Shown here: one piece after another, positions 18,160 through 27,679 of the stretch | Position numbering within the stretch: the first letter of the stretch is position 1 | How the letters are laid out: each line of letters starts with the position of its first letter | Origin: Acidovorax sp. FHTAMBA | GTDB taxonomy: Bacteria; Pseudomonadota; Gammaproteobacteria; Burkholderiales; Burkholderiaceae_C | NCBI RefSeq assembly: GCF_038958875.1 | Contig: NZ_CP152407.1 | Span: 937,501 to 1,001,500 of the forward strand | Length of the DNA stretch: 64,000 nt | Direction of reading: 5' to 3' | The notes under the pieces: model-generated | Database searches by the model: none | The model's input: the letters and a program-made list of their open reading frames with translations, nothing else | What the model was told of the DNA's origin: nothing | Made by a program: the position numbers and the translations under genes

Positions 18160-19988
18160 ATGTCGAACTTGGGAGTGGATCCATATTTTGAGGAGCTCAG
18201 GCAGGGGCTTGCGCTGCAAAAATCAGGCAAGCGTCGCGAGGCTCAGTCCGTTTACCGAGGCGTCTTGCACAAGAACCCCTTGCATGCCATGGCGCTGCAC
18301 CTGTCGGGCACCGTGGCGGGGCAACTTGGCTTTCCACTTGAAGCTGTCGAGTTGTTGCGCAAGAGCGTGTCTGTCAATCCGGCCGACCCAATGGCATGGA
18401 ACAACCTGGCGAACGCACTGCAGGATATTGACGCAACGGAGGCGGCAATTGCCGCAACTGAGGAAGCACTTGCGAGGGCGCCCGGATATGCCGCAGCCTG
18501 GGTAACGCGGGCCACTGCGCTCTTGGCTGTTTCCCGACATGCCGAAGCGGTGGAGGCGTTCGAGCAGGCCGTTCACCTTGCACCCCATCTCGGCAGTGCA
18601 TGGGCGGGTCTTTGGCGTGCACGCACCGAATCCTGTCAGTGGCAAGGCTTAGGCGCGGTGAGGGAGATGGTGGAGGCCGGCCTTGCGTCGGCGCCAGCGC
18701 CAGTGCTGTTGCCATTCGAGTCGTTGTCTTTTACTGAGAGTCCCGAAGTACATCGTCGCTGCGCCGAGGCATTTGGCGATGCCGTGATGGCACGCGAATG
18801 CATTGAGCCGACTCGCACCTTCGCGACGAGAGAAAAAGGCGGGCGCATCAAGTTGGCCTATTTGTCTGCAGACTTTCACGAGCATGCAACGGCCCACTTG
18901 ACGGCTGAATTGTTCGAGCGGCACGATCGGACCCGGTTCAAAGTCATGGCATTTTCATTCGGGCCTGACGATCAGTCTTTTATGAGGAAGAGGCTGCAGT
19001 CTGCGTTCGACGAATTTGTCGATGTGCGAGACTTGGATAACGGAGCCATCGCCGATTTGATGTTGAGTCGCGGGTGGACATCGCTGTGGACCTGAAGGGG
19101 TATACCCGGGGCGCTCGCACCTCTGTACTGCTGCGAAAGCCCGCTCCGATCGTGGTCAACTACCTCGGCTACCCCGGCACCATGGGCCACTCTGCATATG
19201 ACTACATCGTTGGCGACGCGATCGTCACACCATTTTCCGATGCAACCCACTACGCCGAAAAAATCGTTCAAATGCCGCACAGCTACCAGGTGAACGACAC
19301 CCAGCGCGCCATCTCCGGGGCGGTGCCCACGCGAGCGGAAGAAGGGCTCCCATCTTCGGGATTTGTATTTGCGGCGTTCAACAACTGCTACAAAATTTCG
19401 CCTGATTTTTTCGCAGTGTGGATGCGCCTTCTCAAGCTAGTCCCTGGTAGTGTGCTATGGCTTATTTGCGACCAGCCCGGCATCCGTGCGAACCTGCAGC
19501 GCGAGGCGGCATCGCAAGGGGTACTTCCAGAGCGATTGGTTTTCGCCAGACGCGTACCCCTGGCTCGGCATCTAGCTCGCCATGCACATGCTGACATTCT
19601 GTTGGACACCTTGCCCTATAACGCCCACACAACGGCAAGCGACGCTTTGTGGGCGGGGGTTCCTGTGCTCACGTGCCAGGGAAGGGCATTTGCGGGCCGG
19701 GTTGCGGCCAGTTTGCTCGCGGCCGCGGGTTTGCCGGAGTTGGTGACACACACACTGCCGGATTACGAAGCCATGGCGTACAGGTTGGCGATTGATGCCG
19801 ATTTTCTGGGTGGCTTTAAGCGGCGCATTGCTGCTAACCGGGCCTCTCTTCCATTGTTCAATTCCGCCGAATTCGCGACCGGTCTGGAAGTGGCGTACAC
19901 GCAGATGTTCGACCGATGGTCCCGAGGACTCGAGCCTGCCGCATTCGCTATTCATGGCCTGAAGGCAGTCGCAGCTTCAAATCCCTGA
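18160..19988 (+). pseudogene. TPR plus OGT/SPINDLY-type glycosyltransferase, frameshifted
   Basis: Two adjacent open frames together make one protein of about 608 residues. The first (18160-19095) has about four TPR units (EAQSVYRGVLHKNPLHAMAL, EAVELLRKSVSVNPADPMAW, and so on) and the start of the GT41 catalytic region (RIKLAYLSADFHEHATAHL). The second (from about 19074) continues exactly where the first breaks off, with VDIAVDLKGYT, PIVVNYLGYPGTMGH, FAAFNNCYKI and DILLDTLPYNAHTTASDALW. The expected LSREVDIAVDLKGY reads in one frame if a single base is restored at about 19072, where GCGGGTGG stands. This is either a real inactivating deletion or a sequencing error. Function would be protein O-GlcNAc-type glycosylation. 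It lies between rmlA and rmlC. Confidence 0.85.
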
Positions 19989-19991
19989 CTT

Positions 19992-20537
19992 ATGAAAATG
20001 TTTCGCACAGCCATTCCTGACGTTCTCGTTATCGAGCCCTTGGTATACGGCGACGACCGAGGTTTCTTTCTGGAGAGCTTTAACCAGCGAGCCTTCAACG
20101 AAGCGAGCGGTACGGCGCATACATTTTTGCAGGACAATCACAGTCGCAGTACTCGGGGAGTTCTGCGCGGCTTGCACTATCAGATTCAGCAGCCGCAAGG
20201 GAAGTTGGTGCGGGTGGTGCGCGGTACTGTTTTTGATGTGGCCGTGGATCTACGTAAAAGCTCACCCACCTTTGGACAGTGGGTGGGCGAAGAGTTGAGT
20301 GAGCGCAATCATCGTCAGCTCTGGGTGCCCCCAGGCTTTGCGCATGGATTTGTGGTCTTGAGTGACGCCGCAGAATTTCTTTACAAAACCACAGACTACT
20401 ATGCGCCAGTGCATGAACGGTGCATTGCTTGGAATGACCCTGTGCTGGCGATCGATTGGAAGCTCGACCAAGCGCCAACGTTGTCCTCCAAAGACGCACA
20501 TGGCGTCCATTTTGAGAGCGCCGAGGTTTTTCCCTAA
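19992..20537 (+). CDS. rmlC: dTDP-4-dehydrorhamnose 3,5-epimerase
   Basis: A 181-residue cupin-fold epimerase. LVIEPLVYGDDRGFFLESFN at the N-terminus, QDNHSRSTRGVLRGLHYQ with the catalytic His, and WVPPGFAHGFVVLSDAAEFLYKTTDYY are diagnostic (quoted here in segments). It follows the frameshifted glycosyltransferase by 3 nt and completes the rhamnose set. It converges with the minus-strand gene ending at 20566. Confidence 0.95.
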   Translation: MKMFRTAIPDVLVIEPLVYGDDRGFFLESFNQRAFNEASGTAHTFLQDNHSRSTRGVLRGLHYQIQQPQGKLVRVVRGTVFDVAVDLRKSSPTFGQWVGEELSERNHRQLWVPPGFAHGFVVLSDAAEFLYKTTDYYAPVHERCIAWNDPVLAIDWKLDQAPTLSSKDAHGVHFESAEVFP

Positions 20538-20565
20538 GGCTTATTCTCTCGCGCTGCCGCCCGCG

Positions 20566-22491
20566 TTAGTGGTGGATTTCAGGGCTTGCCAGATGGTCCT
20601 TCACGGCTTGATAGAGCATGTCTGAACCAAACTGTGGGTTGCCGGGGTCAAACGAAAAAAGATTGTGCCCGCGGGGCACTAACTTCTCCTGCCAGTACGG
20701 CTCTACAAAGAACGACAGGAAGTCAGCACCTCTTTGGGCGTGCCGATCAAACGTCTGCCCGAGATCGAGTCCACTCATGGCCTTGAGGGGGTGAAACTCC
20801 GTAATTCCGTAACGGCGGTGTCCGGTCGTTCCATACCACTTCGCAAATGAGGCGCCGTAGGAGGCCTCGCCGTACAGGCTCACACCCAGTCTAATGTTGC
20901 CCATGCTCCTTGCGCTGAGCGAGGAATCGATCGCAAATTTGTGCTCGTCCCAGCTCGGATTGGTGAAAGGAATGATCTGATGGGTGTAGCGCGGCTTGGC
21001 AGATAGACAGGAGCGCGCCACAACCTGGTCCATAAATTTCAGATAGTCGGCCACCTGCTGTCCGCGAAAGGCGTGCCAGAGCGGCACCAACGGGTTGTAG
21101 TAGTAAGAAGCTTGTTCAGTCGGTTGGTCTATGTGCGCTTGCACTGAGCCATCTCGGGGCTGATCGTGCCGCGGCAATGCCGCCTGCGCTTGATGGCGTG
21201 GAGGTGCCTGAGTTTTGTCCATTACGGCGACTTCTTTAGTCCCCATATGTACCAGGTGACCGGGGCTGGACTCAAGAAAAACATCCACTTTGTGTAGACC
21301 CGCCGGTAGTCTCCGGAAATCCAAGTTCAAACGCCATCCGGTATTGGCGGTGCCGAATTCCGGTTTGGCCGCAAGTACGTCCTGCCGGCTTTTGTCAACC
21401 AAGGTTTTGCCAACGAATTTTCCGTTGAGGTGAACATGGACGGATGCTGGCGGAGCATGCGGGTCCTTTGAGACGTATGCCCAGCCGGATACGGGGAATG
21501 TGCCATGTGCGAAAGAGTCGATGTGATCTGTATATCGCGTCAGCGGCTCCGTTCGAATGTCGCGCGATGGGGGAGCAATATCCTCGAATGCGAGGTAATT
21601 TGCGCCAATAACCCGGTTGAGTTGATCGATCCGGCGGAATTCAGCTTTGAGAAAGTGCCTGAACCCGTCAATTGAGGCTCGGCTGTAGTCCGTCACTCGA
21701 TAGGGGGGGCCGAAACTCATACCTGTCTCAAAATCCGGAAACAGGTGATGGAGCTCACCCAGCAGGGTGATACCCCGGATTTTTGCGCGGTCTGCTTCGG
21801 GCAGCAGACATGTCTCCGCTAAAAGCGCCTCTGCAGCCTCCACACGACGCGCCGTCAAATCAGTTTGCGTCGTCGCGAAGGTCCAGTGATGGATGGCGGA
21901 ATCGTAGTAGCGACCCTGAGCCAAGGGCCCGTCCCGCGTCTGCGCAAGGTTGGTGACATCTTTTGCAAGCTGTTGCTCTAACGGGGCATCCGTCGCGAAG
22001 TGAGTGGCGAATAGATACAAAATCACCGGGCGGTTGTTGTCACGAATGGTCCGCACAACCCGTTTGACTCTCTCGGTGTCTATCGCCCAGCCATCAGCAC
22101 TGCTCGCAAAAAGCTGCAAGAGTGGCGCCGGCAAGGTGTAACCCATCGGCTGGTGTGTGGTGTGTATTTCGCGTGGCTCCATGCGGGCAAGCGTTGACTC
22201 CACCAGTTGGGCGGCGGAGCCCTCGTGCCCGGTGCAAGAATTCACGAGGGTGCTAGTGCCAGGGTTGCTCGCGGGTGAGGAACTCTTCTGCAGCAAGATG
22301 CATGAATCGACCACTGCGACCATGGGCGCGAGGAGCATGGGGCTCGTGCTAGAGATGTCGATGGGGAAAAGACGTGACATCAGAGCGAAACCGCCCCATC
22401 CGCCCGCAAGCGCCAGCACCGAGGCCATCGTGCAGGCGGTGAAAGTTGCAGGGTTCTTCAACAGGGTATTCATCGATTGTTCGGTGTGCAA
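20566..22491 (-). CDS. Secreted or membrane-anchored glycosidase-like protein, function unknown
   Basis: A 641-residue protein I cannot name. An N-terminal hydrophobic segment (residues about 12-40, TFTACTMASVLALAGGWGGF) could be a signal anchor. The middle part (about 120-310) has the feel of a TIM-barrel glycoside hydrolase: VILYLFATHF, ITLLGELHHLFPDFETG, and FRHFLKAEFRRIDQLNRVIG followed by YLAFEDIAPP, which resembles the GH42-type region 'F..WL...YG.ID.LN..WGT.YWSFEDI'. A beta-sandwich follows (about 325-415; FPVSGWAYVSKD, VHVHLNGKFVGKTLV). ATG 22491 is used; ATG 22473 is also possible. It is divergent from gspE, so it may be a substrate or accessory of the neighbouring secretion system; this is inference. 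Confidence 0.55.
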   Translation of the reverse strand: MHTEQSMNTLLKNPATFTACTMASVLALAGGWGGFALMSRLFPIDISSTSPMLLAPMVAVVDSCILLQKSSSPASNPGTSTLVNSCTGHEGSAAQLVESTLARMEPREIHTTHQPMGYTLPAPLLQLFASSADGWAIDTERVKRVVRTIRDNNRPVILYLFATHFATDAPLEQQLAKDVTNLAQTRDGPLAQGRYYDSAIHHWTFATTQTDLTARRVEAAEALLAETCLLPEADRAKIRGITLLGELHHLFPDFETGMSFGPPYRVTDYSRASIDGFRHFLKAEFRRIDQLNRVIGANYLAFEDIAPPSRDIRTEPLTRYTDHIDSFAHGTFPVSGWAYVSKDPHAPPASVHVHLNGKFVGKTLVDKSRQDVLAAKPEFGTANTGWRLNLDFRRLPAGLHKVDVFLESSPGHLVHMGTKEVAVMDKTQAPPRHQAQAALPRHDQPRDGSVQAHIDQPTEQASYYYNPLVPLWHAFRGQQVADYLKFMDQVVARSCLSAKPRYTHQIIPFTNPSWDEHKFAIDSSLSARSMGNIRLGVSLYGEASYGASFAKWYGTTGHRRYGITEFHPLKAMSGLDLGQTFDRHAQRGADFLSFFVEPYWQEKLVPRGHNLFSFDPGNPQFGSDMLYQAVKDHLASPEIHH

Positions 22492-22638
22492 ATGGCCGCG
22501 GAAAAAGGTTCGACAGGTGTAGGTACCACCGGCGTCGTAAAACTCGATGCGGCTACACTCAGAGCCTCGCCATCTCTGTGGCTAAGTCTGCGGCTGGCAG
22601 TGTATTTTCCCAGCTTCGCGCGTCGCATCTCAGTATTC

Positions 22639-24366
22639 ATGACCATTCAAACACTTTCGGCCTCCGCTGACAGGGAGTGCGGTGAGCCGACTTTCCGGCC
22701 ACGTATCGGCGAATTGTTGGTGCAAGCCGGTAAGCTGAGCGCGCGTGACTTGGACAGGGCTGTCTCCGCACAGCAGGAAATGGGGGGAATGCTGGGGAGG
22801 GTTCTGGTCCGGCTGGGTTTGGTCTCTGAGGTGGACGTTGCCACTTCCTTAGAGGCACAGTTGGGTATCCCTCTGGTTCCTGCCGACAGCTTCCCAGATT
22901 TGATGCCCGAAGTCGACGGGTTGCTGCCAGAATTCCTGCACGCCAACGCCATCTTCCCACTTCAGGTCGAAGATGGGTGCCTGGACGTGGCGATGGCGGT
23001 GCCCCAGGATGCTTTTGTCGTTAAGGCACTCGGTTTGGCAACTGGTCTCTCCATCCGCCCGCACTTGGCCTTGGAATCCGACATTGAGAAGGCATTGGCC
23101 GAGCCTGTCGAAGAGTCAAGCGAGGATGACGACAGTTTTGGAGACGGGCTGGACAGCGGAGATTTTGTCGAGCATCTCAAGGATCTCGCCAGCGAAGCCC
23201 CGGTCATCCGGCTGGTCAACTCCATCATCGGCCGCGTGATCGATTTGCGCGCATCAGATATTCACCTGGAGCCGTTCGACGATGGCCTTCACGTGCGGTA
23301 CCGGGTGGACGGGGTGATTCATCCAGGCGAACTGGTGCCGCCGCGGTTGAGCGCGGCGGTCGGTTCTCGCGTCAAGCTTCTTGCGCACTTGGACATCGCC
23401 GAACGACGGCTGCCCCAAGACGGCCGTATCAAGACACGCGTCAAGGGCCGCGAACTCGATTTACGGGTTTCCACAGTTCCCACTGTGCATGGCGAGAGCG
23501 TGGTCATGCGGGTTCTGGATCGCGCCAGCGTGCGACTTGAGCTTGAAAAAATGGGGTTCGAGGCAGATACCTTGGCGCGCTTCAACGCGTTGCTTGCGAA
23601 GCCGCACGGAATCCTGCTGGTGACTGGGCCAACGGGATCTGGCAAAACAACCACCTTGTATGCCGCGCTGGCTAAGATCGATGCGACCGAGCAAAAGATC
23701 ATTACAGTGGAAGATCCTGTGGAGTACCAACTTGACGGGATCAACCAGATTCAAGTGCATACGCAGATCAATCTGACGTTCGCAAATGCCTTGCGCTCCA
23801 TCCTGCGCCAAGACCCCGACATCATCATGATTGGCGAAATGCGCGACGGAGAAACTGCGCAAATTGCGGTCCAATCTGCCCTGACGGGGCACCTGGTGCT
23901 CTCCACCCTGCATACCAACACGGCCGCTGGCGCTGTGATTCGCATGCAGGACATGGGCGTGGAACGCTATCTCATCACGTCGGCGGTAAATGGAGTGCTT
24001 GCGCAACGGCTGGTCCGCACATTGTGCGCTCATTGCAAGGAGCCCTACCACCCTGATGAAGAGATCCTGAAGCGTACCGGGCTGGGGCGCTTCACCAAGC
24101 CTGGGCAAGCGGTCTACCGTGCGGTGGGGTGCCTGCAATGCCGCCAGTCTGGGTACAAAGGACGAACGGGGATTCATGAGCTCCTGGCGCTTGATGAGCG
24201 CATGCGGCGCGCCATCATTGAAGGCCGGGACGCTAATGCGTTGAACGCCGTTGCAGCTGAAGCTGGCATGCTCAGTCTCTATGAAGACGGCTTGCGCAAA
24301 GTCGCCTCCGGCGTGACCACGCTGGATGAGCTGGCCCGTGTGACGCAGGATCAAACCGATGCTTGA
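22639..24366 (+). CDS. gspE: Type II secretion ATPase GspE
   Basis: A 575-residue cytoplasmic hexameric ATPase that powers pseudopilus assembly. It has an N-terminal MshEN-type domain (RIGELLVQAGKLSARDLDRA), a Walker A LLVTGPTGSGKTTTL at about residues 326-340, an Asp box (VEDPVEYQLDGINQIQV), a Walker B region (RQDPDIIMIGEMRDGETA), a His box (LTGHLVLSTLHTN) and a CxxC...CxxC zinc module (CAHC...CLQC). The start MTIQTLSAS at 22639 was chosen over an upstream-open frame to 22477 because that extension is unlike the family. First gene of the secretion operon. Confidence 0.95.
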   Translation: MTIQTLSASADRECGEPTFRPRIGELLVQAGKLSARDLDRAVSAQQEMGGMLGRVLVRLGLVSEVDVATSLEAQLGIPLVPADSFPDLMPEVDGLLPEFLHANAIFPLQVEDGCLDVAMAVPQDAFVVKALGLATGLSIRPHLALESDIEKALAEPVEESSEDDDSFGDGLDSGDFVEHLKDLASEAPVIRLVNSIIGRVIDLRASDIHLEPFDDGLHVRYRVDGVIHPGELVPPRLSAAVGSRVKLLAHLDIAERRLPQDGRIKTRVKGRELDLRVSTVPTVHGESVVMRVLDRASVRLELEKMGFEADTLARFNALLAKPHGILLVTGPTGSGKTTTLYAALAKIDATEQKIITVEDPVEYQLDGINQIQVHTQINLTFANALRSILRQDPDIIMIGEMRDGETAQIAVQSALTGHLVLSTLHTNTAAGAVIRMQDMGVERYLITSAVNGVLAQRLVRTLCAHCKEPYHPDEEILKRTGLGRFTKPGQAVYRAVGCLQCRQSGYKGRTGIHELLALDERMRRAIIEGRDANALNAVAAEAGMLSLYEDGLRKVASGVTTLDELARVTQDQTDA

Positions 24367-25603
24367 CTTTGCGTGGCGCGCCGCGTCTGGGACCGGCCAG
24401 ATCCAGGAAGGGCGCATGGCTGCGCCGGGTGCGGCTGCAGTGGTGAAGCAATTGCGCGATCGCGGGCTGACTCCCCTTGCGGTGGACGAAGTTCAGGGCG
24501 CTGCTGCCGACCACTCAGGTGCTGCGGCCTTAAAGCTGGACCGCAAGTCGGGGCGTGTCAACAAGGGCCCTGTCAACTCCGCTGACGTTCTGGCGTTGAC
24601 GTCCGAGTTGGCCATCATGCTTCGTGCGGGACTGGCATTGGACAACGCCTTGCGTGTGCTGATTGACATGAGCCACAAACCCAGCGTGGCAGCGTTAGTC
24701 CAGGCAACACTGGAGTCGGTAAAGGGGGGGACGCCCCTCAGCAGAGCCCTCAGTCAACGTCACGACCTGTTTGGTGATTTCTATATCAATATGGTCCGAT
24801 CCGGAGAAGCCAGTGGACAGATGTCCGCCGTGCTGGATCGTCTGGTTGAACATATGGAACGGCAGCGCTCTTTAAAGGAGAGCGTCATTTCCGCAACCAT
24901 CTACCCGGCCATTTTGCTGGGCGTTGCTGTGCTATCTCTCATCGCCATGCTTGGCTTTGTGGTGCCACAATTCGAAAAACTTTTTACCGATATGGGCGAC
25001 GCGTTGCCGCTGCCTACTCGCATGGTGATGACCATGGGCCAGGCATTTACGAGCTATGGCTTGGTGATGGGTATCGTGGTTTTTGCGCTGGGCGCATTTG
25101 TGCTGCGCTGGTTCAGGTCGCCCACGGGCCGAAGCTGGTGGCAAGCCCGCATTTTGCGCCTGCCGTTGATGGGGCCGCTTGCGCTCAAGTATCAACTTAC
25201 GTTGTTCTCACGCTCGCTGGGAACCTTGCTGGGCAACGGCGTGCCTATGCTCACCGCGTTGCATATCGCGACGGAAACCGTTGGCAATACCGTTTTGCAG
25301 CAGGCTCTTGGCAAAGTCGGGCCTATCGTTAAAGAGGGGGGCAAGGTGGTTCACGCCATTTCTGCCACTGGCATTTTCGAGCCGCTGGCCATCAATCTCA
25401 TCCGCGTGGGCGAAGAAACGGGACGCATCGGCCCCATGATGCTCGAACTTGCAAACATATTGAACCGCGAGGTCGAAACTGGAATCAAAAGATTGTTGAC
25501 GCTTGTGGAACCGGCGCTCATCCTTGTGCTGGGGGTACTGATCGCCGCCATCATCGTATCCATCCTTCTCGGCATACTGTCCATCAACGACCTCGCCGTA
25601 TAA
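24359..25603 (+). CDS. gspF: Type II secretion inner-membrane platform protein GspF
   Basis: A 414-residue polytopic protein with two GspF domains. Three membrane helices are visible: about 185-210 (ISATIYPAILLGVAVLSLIA), 235-260 and 385-410 (LVEPALILVLGVLIAAIIVS). ALTSELAIMLRAGLALDNAL and VRSGEASGQMSAVLDRLVEH are typical. The start overlaps the end of gspE by 8 nt. Confidence 0.94.
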   Translation: MLDFAWRAASGTGQIQEGRMAAPGAAAVVKQLRDRGLTPLAVDEVQGAAADHSGAAALKLDRKSGRVNKGPVNSADVLALTSELAIMLRAGLALDNALRVLIDMSHKPSVAALVQATLESVKGGTPLSRALSQRHDLFGDFYINMVRSGEASGQMSAVLDRLVEHMERQRSLKESVISATIYPAILLGVAVLSLIAMLGFVVPQFEKLFTDMGDALPLPTRMVMTMGQAFTSYGLVMGIVVFALGAFVLRWFRSPTGRSWWQARILRLPLMGPLALKYQLTLFSRSLGTLLGNGVPMLTALHIATETVGNTVLQQALGKVGPIVKEGGKVVHAISATGIFEPLAINLIRVGEETGRIGPMMLELANILNREVETGIKRLLTLVEPALILVLGVLIAAIIVSILLGILSINDLAV

Positions 25604-25629
25604 TTTTTGTTAGTCAAGGAACACCGCAC

Positions 25630-26082
25630 ATGGTGAGCATCTACGCTACCCACTTTAAGACAGCATTTCGAACTCGCCGCGCGCGGGGCTTTACGTTGAT
25701 TGAATTGCTCGTTGTCCTGGCCATCCTCACATTGCTGGCTGGCTTGGTGGGCCCAAGGGTGTTGAATCAGCTGGGTGGTGCAAAGTCCAAGACGGCGGCT
25801 GTTCAAATTGCCGATCTCGACAAATCTTTAGAGCTTTTCAAGCTCGACGTCGGTCGTTACCCAACGTCTGAAGAGGGGTTGGAGGCACTGGTCAAGCGCC
25901 CTGGCAGCATCAATGGCTGGACGGGGCCCTACCTGAAGGGTGGCGTGCCCACTGACCCATGGGGGCGCGCATATAAGTATGCCAACGCTGGTGCCAACGG
26001 AGGCATTGAGATAATTTCTTTGGGGGCAGACGGCGCCCCTGGAGGCGACGGTGAGAACGCCGACATTCGCAACACTCCCTGA
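25630..26082 (+). CDS. gspG: Major pseudopilin GspG
   Basis: A 150-residue prepilin. The type III signal RARGFTLIELLVVLAILTLL has Gly before the cleavage site, Phe at +1 and Glu at +5. The globular part contains the GspG-specific YPTSEEGLEALVKRP and GAYKYANPG-like calcium-loop region (here PWGRAYKYANAG). No prepilin peptidase gene lies in the window, so GspO must be encoded elsewhere. Confidence 0.95.
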   Translation: MVSIYATHFKTAFRTRRARGFTLIELLVVLAILTLLAGLVGPRVLNQLGGAKSKTAAVQIADLDKSLELFKLDVGRYPTSEEGLEALVKRPGSINGWTGPYLKGGVPTDPWGRAYKYANAGANGGIEIISLGADGAPGGDGENADIRNTP

Positions 26083-26126
26083 GTGTCTTGCTGAGACTCA
26101 CAATTTCTATCGTAAAAAGCCAAGGT

Positions 26127-26579
26127 ATGCGGCGTGAGGGCGGGTTCACGCTCGTAGAGCTGCTAGTGGTCTTTGCCATCATGGCACTGCTCATCGCTAT
26201 CACTCCCATCGCATACCAAAAAATGCGCGATACAGCGCAATACCGAAACGTTTTGCGAACCATGCTTTCGGAATTGCGTACGGCACGTCAGCAGGCCGTC
26301 CTTACACGGACGGAGACCCGATTTGGCGTGAATCTCCAGCAGCGCAGCTTCGGCGTGCAAGGCCGCACTGAAAATTTGTTGCCCGATTCGCTGACCCTGC
26401 GGGCAACTGTGGCCGGGGTCGAACTTGATCCGGGCGGCGTTGCTGCAATCCGTTTTCTGCCGGACGGCGGCGCGACGGGTGGAAGCATTGATGTGTTGCG
26501 CCCCCATGGCGGTGGGGGCGCTCGGCTTCGGGTGGATTGGCTGTCTGGGCGCGTTACTCAGGAGGCGCTTGCTCCATGA
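26127..26579 (+). CDS. gspH: Minor pseudopilin GspH
   Basis: A 150-residue prepilin with cleavage motif REGGFTLVELLVVFAIMALL and a GspH-type body (AQYRNVLRTMLSELRTARQQ, VDWLSGRVTQEAL). The ATG at 26127 gives a short basic leader MRREGG; a TTG at 26088 would give a longer leader. Its stop overlaps the gspI start. Confidence 0.85.
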   Translation: MRREGGFTLVELLVVFAIMALLIAITPIAYQKMRDTAQYRNVLRTMLSELRTARQQAVLTRTETRFGVNLQQRSFGVQGRTENLLPDSLTLRATVAGVELDPGGVAAIRFLPDGGATGGSIDVLRPHGGGGARLRVDWLSGRVTQEALAP

Positions 26580-26980
26580 CTGATCTGTTACGCCAGCGCG
26601 GTTTTTCCCTGCTGGAGTTGCTGGTTGCATTCGTCATCATGGCGCTCTCGCTGGGCATGCTCTATCGCGCCAGTGGTTCCAGTGCTCGCGCTGTGGGAAT
26701 GGCGGAGCAAAATCAACGGGCTTCCATGGTGGCAGAGTCCGTCTTTGCCATGCGCGACTTTGTTGGCCCCGACGGCTGGCAGGATGCGGGCGAAACGGCG
26801 GGTTACTCGTGGCGAGTGACCAGCGCACCCTATGCTGTACCTGTCGAAAGCTCCGACAAACCACGACTTCATGAAGTGAGTGTCATCGTAAGCTGGCAAG
26901 AAAGCGCCGCCAATAAAAGTTTTGAGCTCCAGACGCTTGTGCCTGAGCGCAAGCCAGTGCCGCAGGGGGCGGTGCGATGA
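26576..26980 (+). CDS. gspI: Minor pseudopilin GspI
   Basis: A 134-residue prepilin with leader MTDLLRQRGFSLLELLVAFV and an LLV(A/S)FVIMALSLGML transmembrane helix. The rest is short, as in GspI (VSVIVSWQESAANKSFELQT). ATGA overlaps link it with gspH upstream and gspJ downstream. It forms the pseudopilus tip with GspJ and GspK. Confidence 0.85.
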   Translation: MTDLLRQRGFSLLELLVAFVIMALSLGMLYRASGSSARAVGMAEQNQRASMVAESVFAMRDFVGPDGWQDAGETAGYSWRVTSAPYAVPVESSDKPRLHEVSVIVSWQESAANKSFELQTLVPERKPVPQGAVR

Positions 26981-27675
26981 GGCGCTCCGGTGTTTCTCCT
27001 TCTTTCGCGCGCCTTCCCGGCCTTGTCGACGGGTTTACGCTGGTCGAACTCTTGGTTGTCATGGCATTGCTCTCGCTCATTGCTTTGGGCATGGGCTCCG
27101 CACTGCGCACGACCGCACAAACCGGAGAGCGTGTAGACCGCCGGTTGCTGGAGGCAGACGAATTGCGCGTATCCACTGCGTTTCTCCGTTCCGTAGTGGG
27201 GCGTGTATACCCCTTCAAGCTCAACACGCCGACGTCCTCAGGGCAGCTTCCCTATTTCTTTGAAGGAAAGCCCGACGCCTTGACGTGGGTAGGCATCATG
27301 CCAGCACGCCATGGCGTGGGAGGTCGTTTTTTTTTCCGGCTCTCGCTGGGCGAGTTTGACGGGGCGAGGGGGCTAGTGTTGCAGTTCCTCCCTTGGGAGA
27401 GCGCTGCAGGCCAGCCTGATTGGACGCATGCTGAAGCGCGTTTGTTGGTGCACGAAGCCGTTGGTTTGCGAATGCTCTACGCGAACACGATTGTGGACCA
27501 GCCGCAGTGGAGCTTGGCATGGGAGTCGACGGATTCTTTCCCCGATCGCATCATGATTTCGCTGCAGACCACTGCGGGCAACCTGCCAGATTTAGTTATA
27601 CCGGTTCGTCCCACGCCATCGGGTGTTTTGGGTGGCGCGTCCGGGGAGGCCGTGTTTGGCGGTGGTGCGAGGTGA
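26977..27675 (+). CDS. gspJ: Minor pseudopilin GspJ
   Basis: A 232-residue prepilin with cleavage motif DGFTLVELLVVMALLSLIAL after a longer than usual leader. The globular part has the GspJ pattern of an early ERVDRRLLEADELRVSTAFL helix and a C-terminal PDRIMISLQTTAGNLPDLVI strand region. It starts within the gspI stop codon. Confidence 0.85.
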   Translation: MRRSGVSPSFARLPGLVDGFTLVELLVVMALLSLIALGMGSALRTTAQTGERVDRRLLEADELRVSTAFLRSVVGRVYPFKLNTPTSSGQLPYFFEGKPDALTWVGIMPARHGVGGRFFFRLSLGEFDGARGLVLQFLPWESAAGQPDWTHAEARLLVHEAVGLRMLYANTIVDQPQWSLAWESTDSFPDRIMISLQTTAGNLPDLVIPVRPTPSGVLGGASGEAVFGGGAR

Positions 27676-27679
27676 CTCC

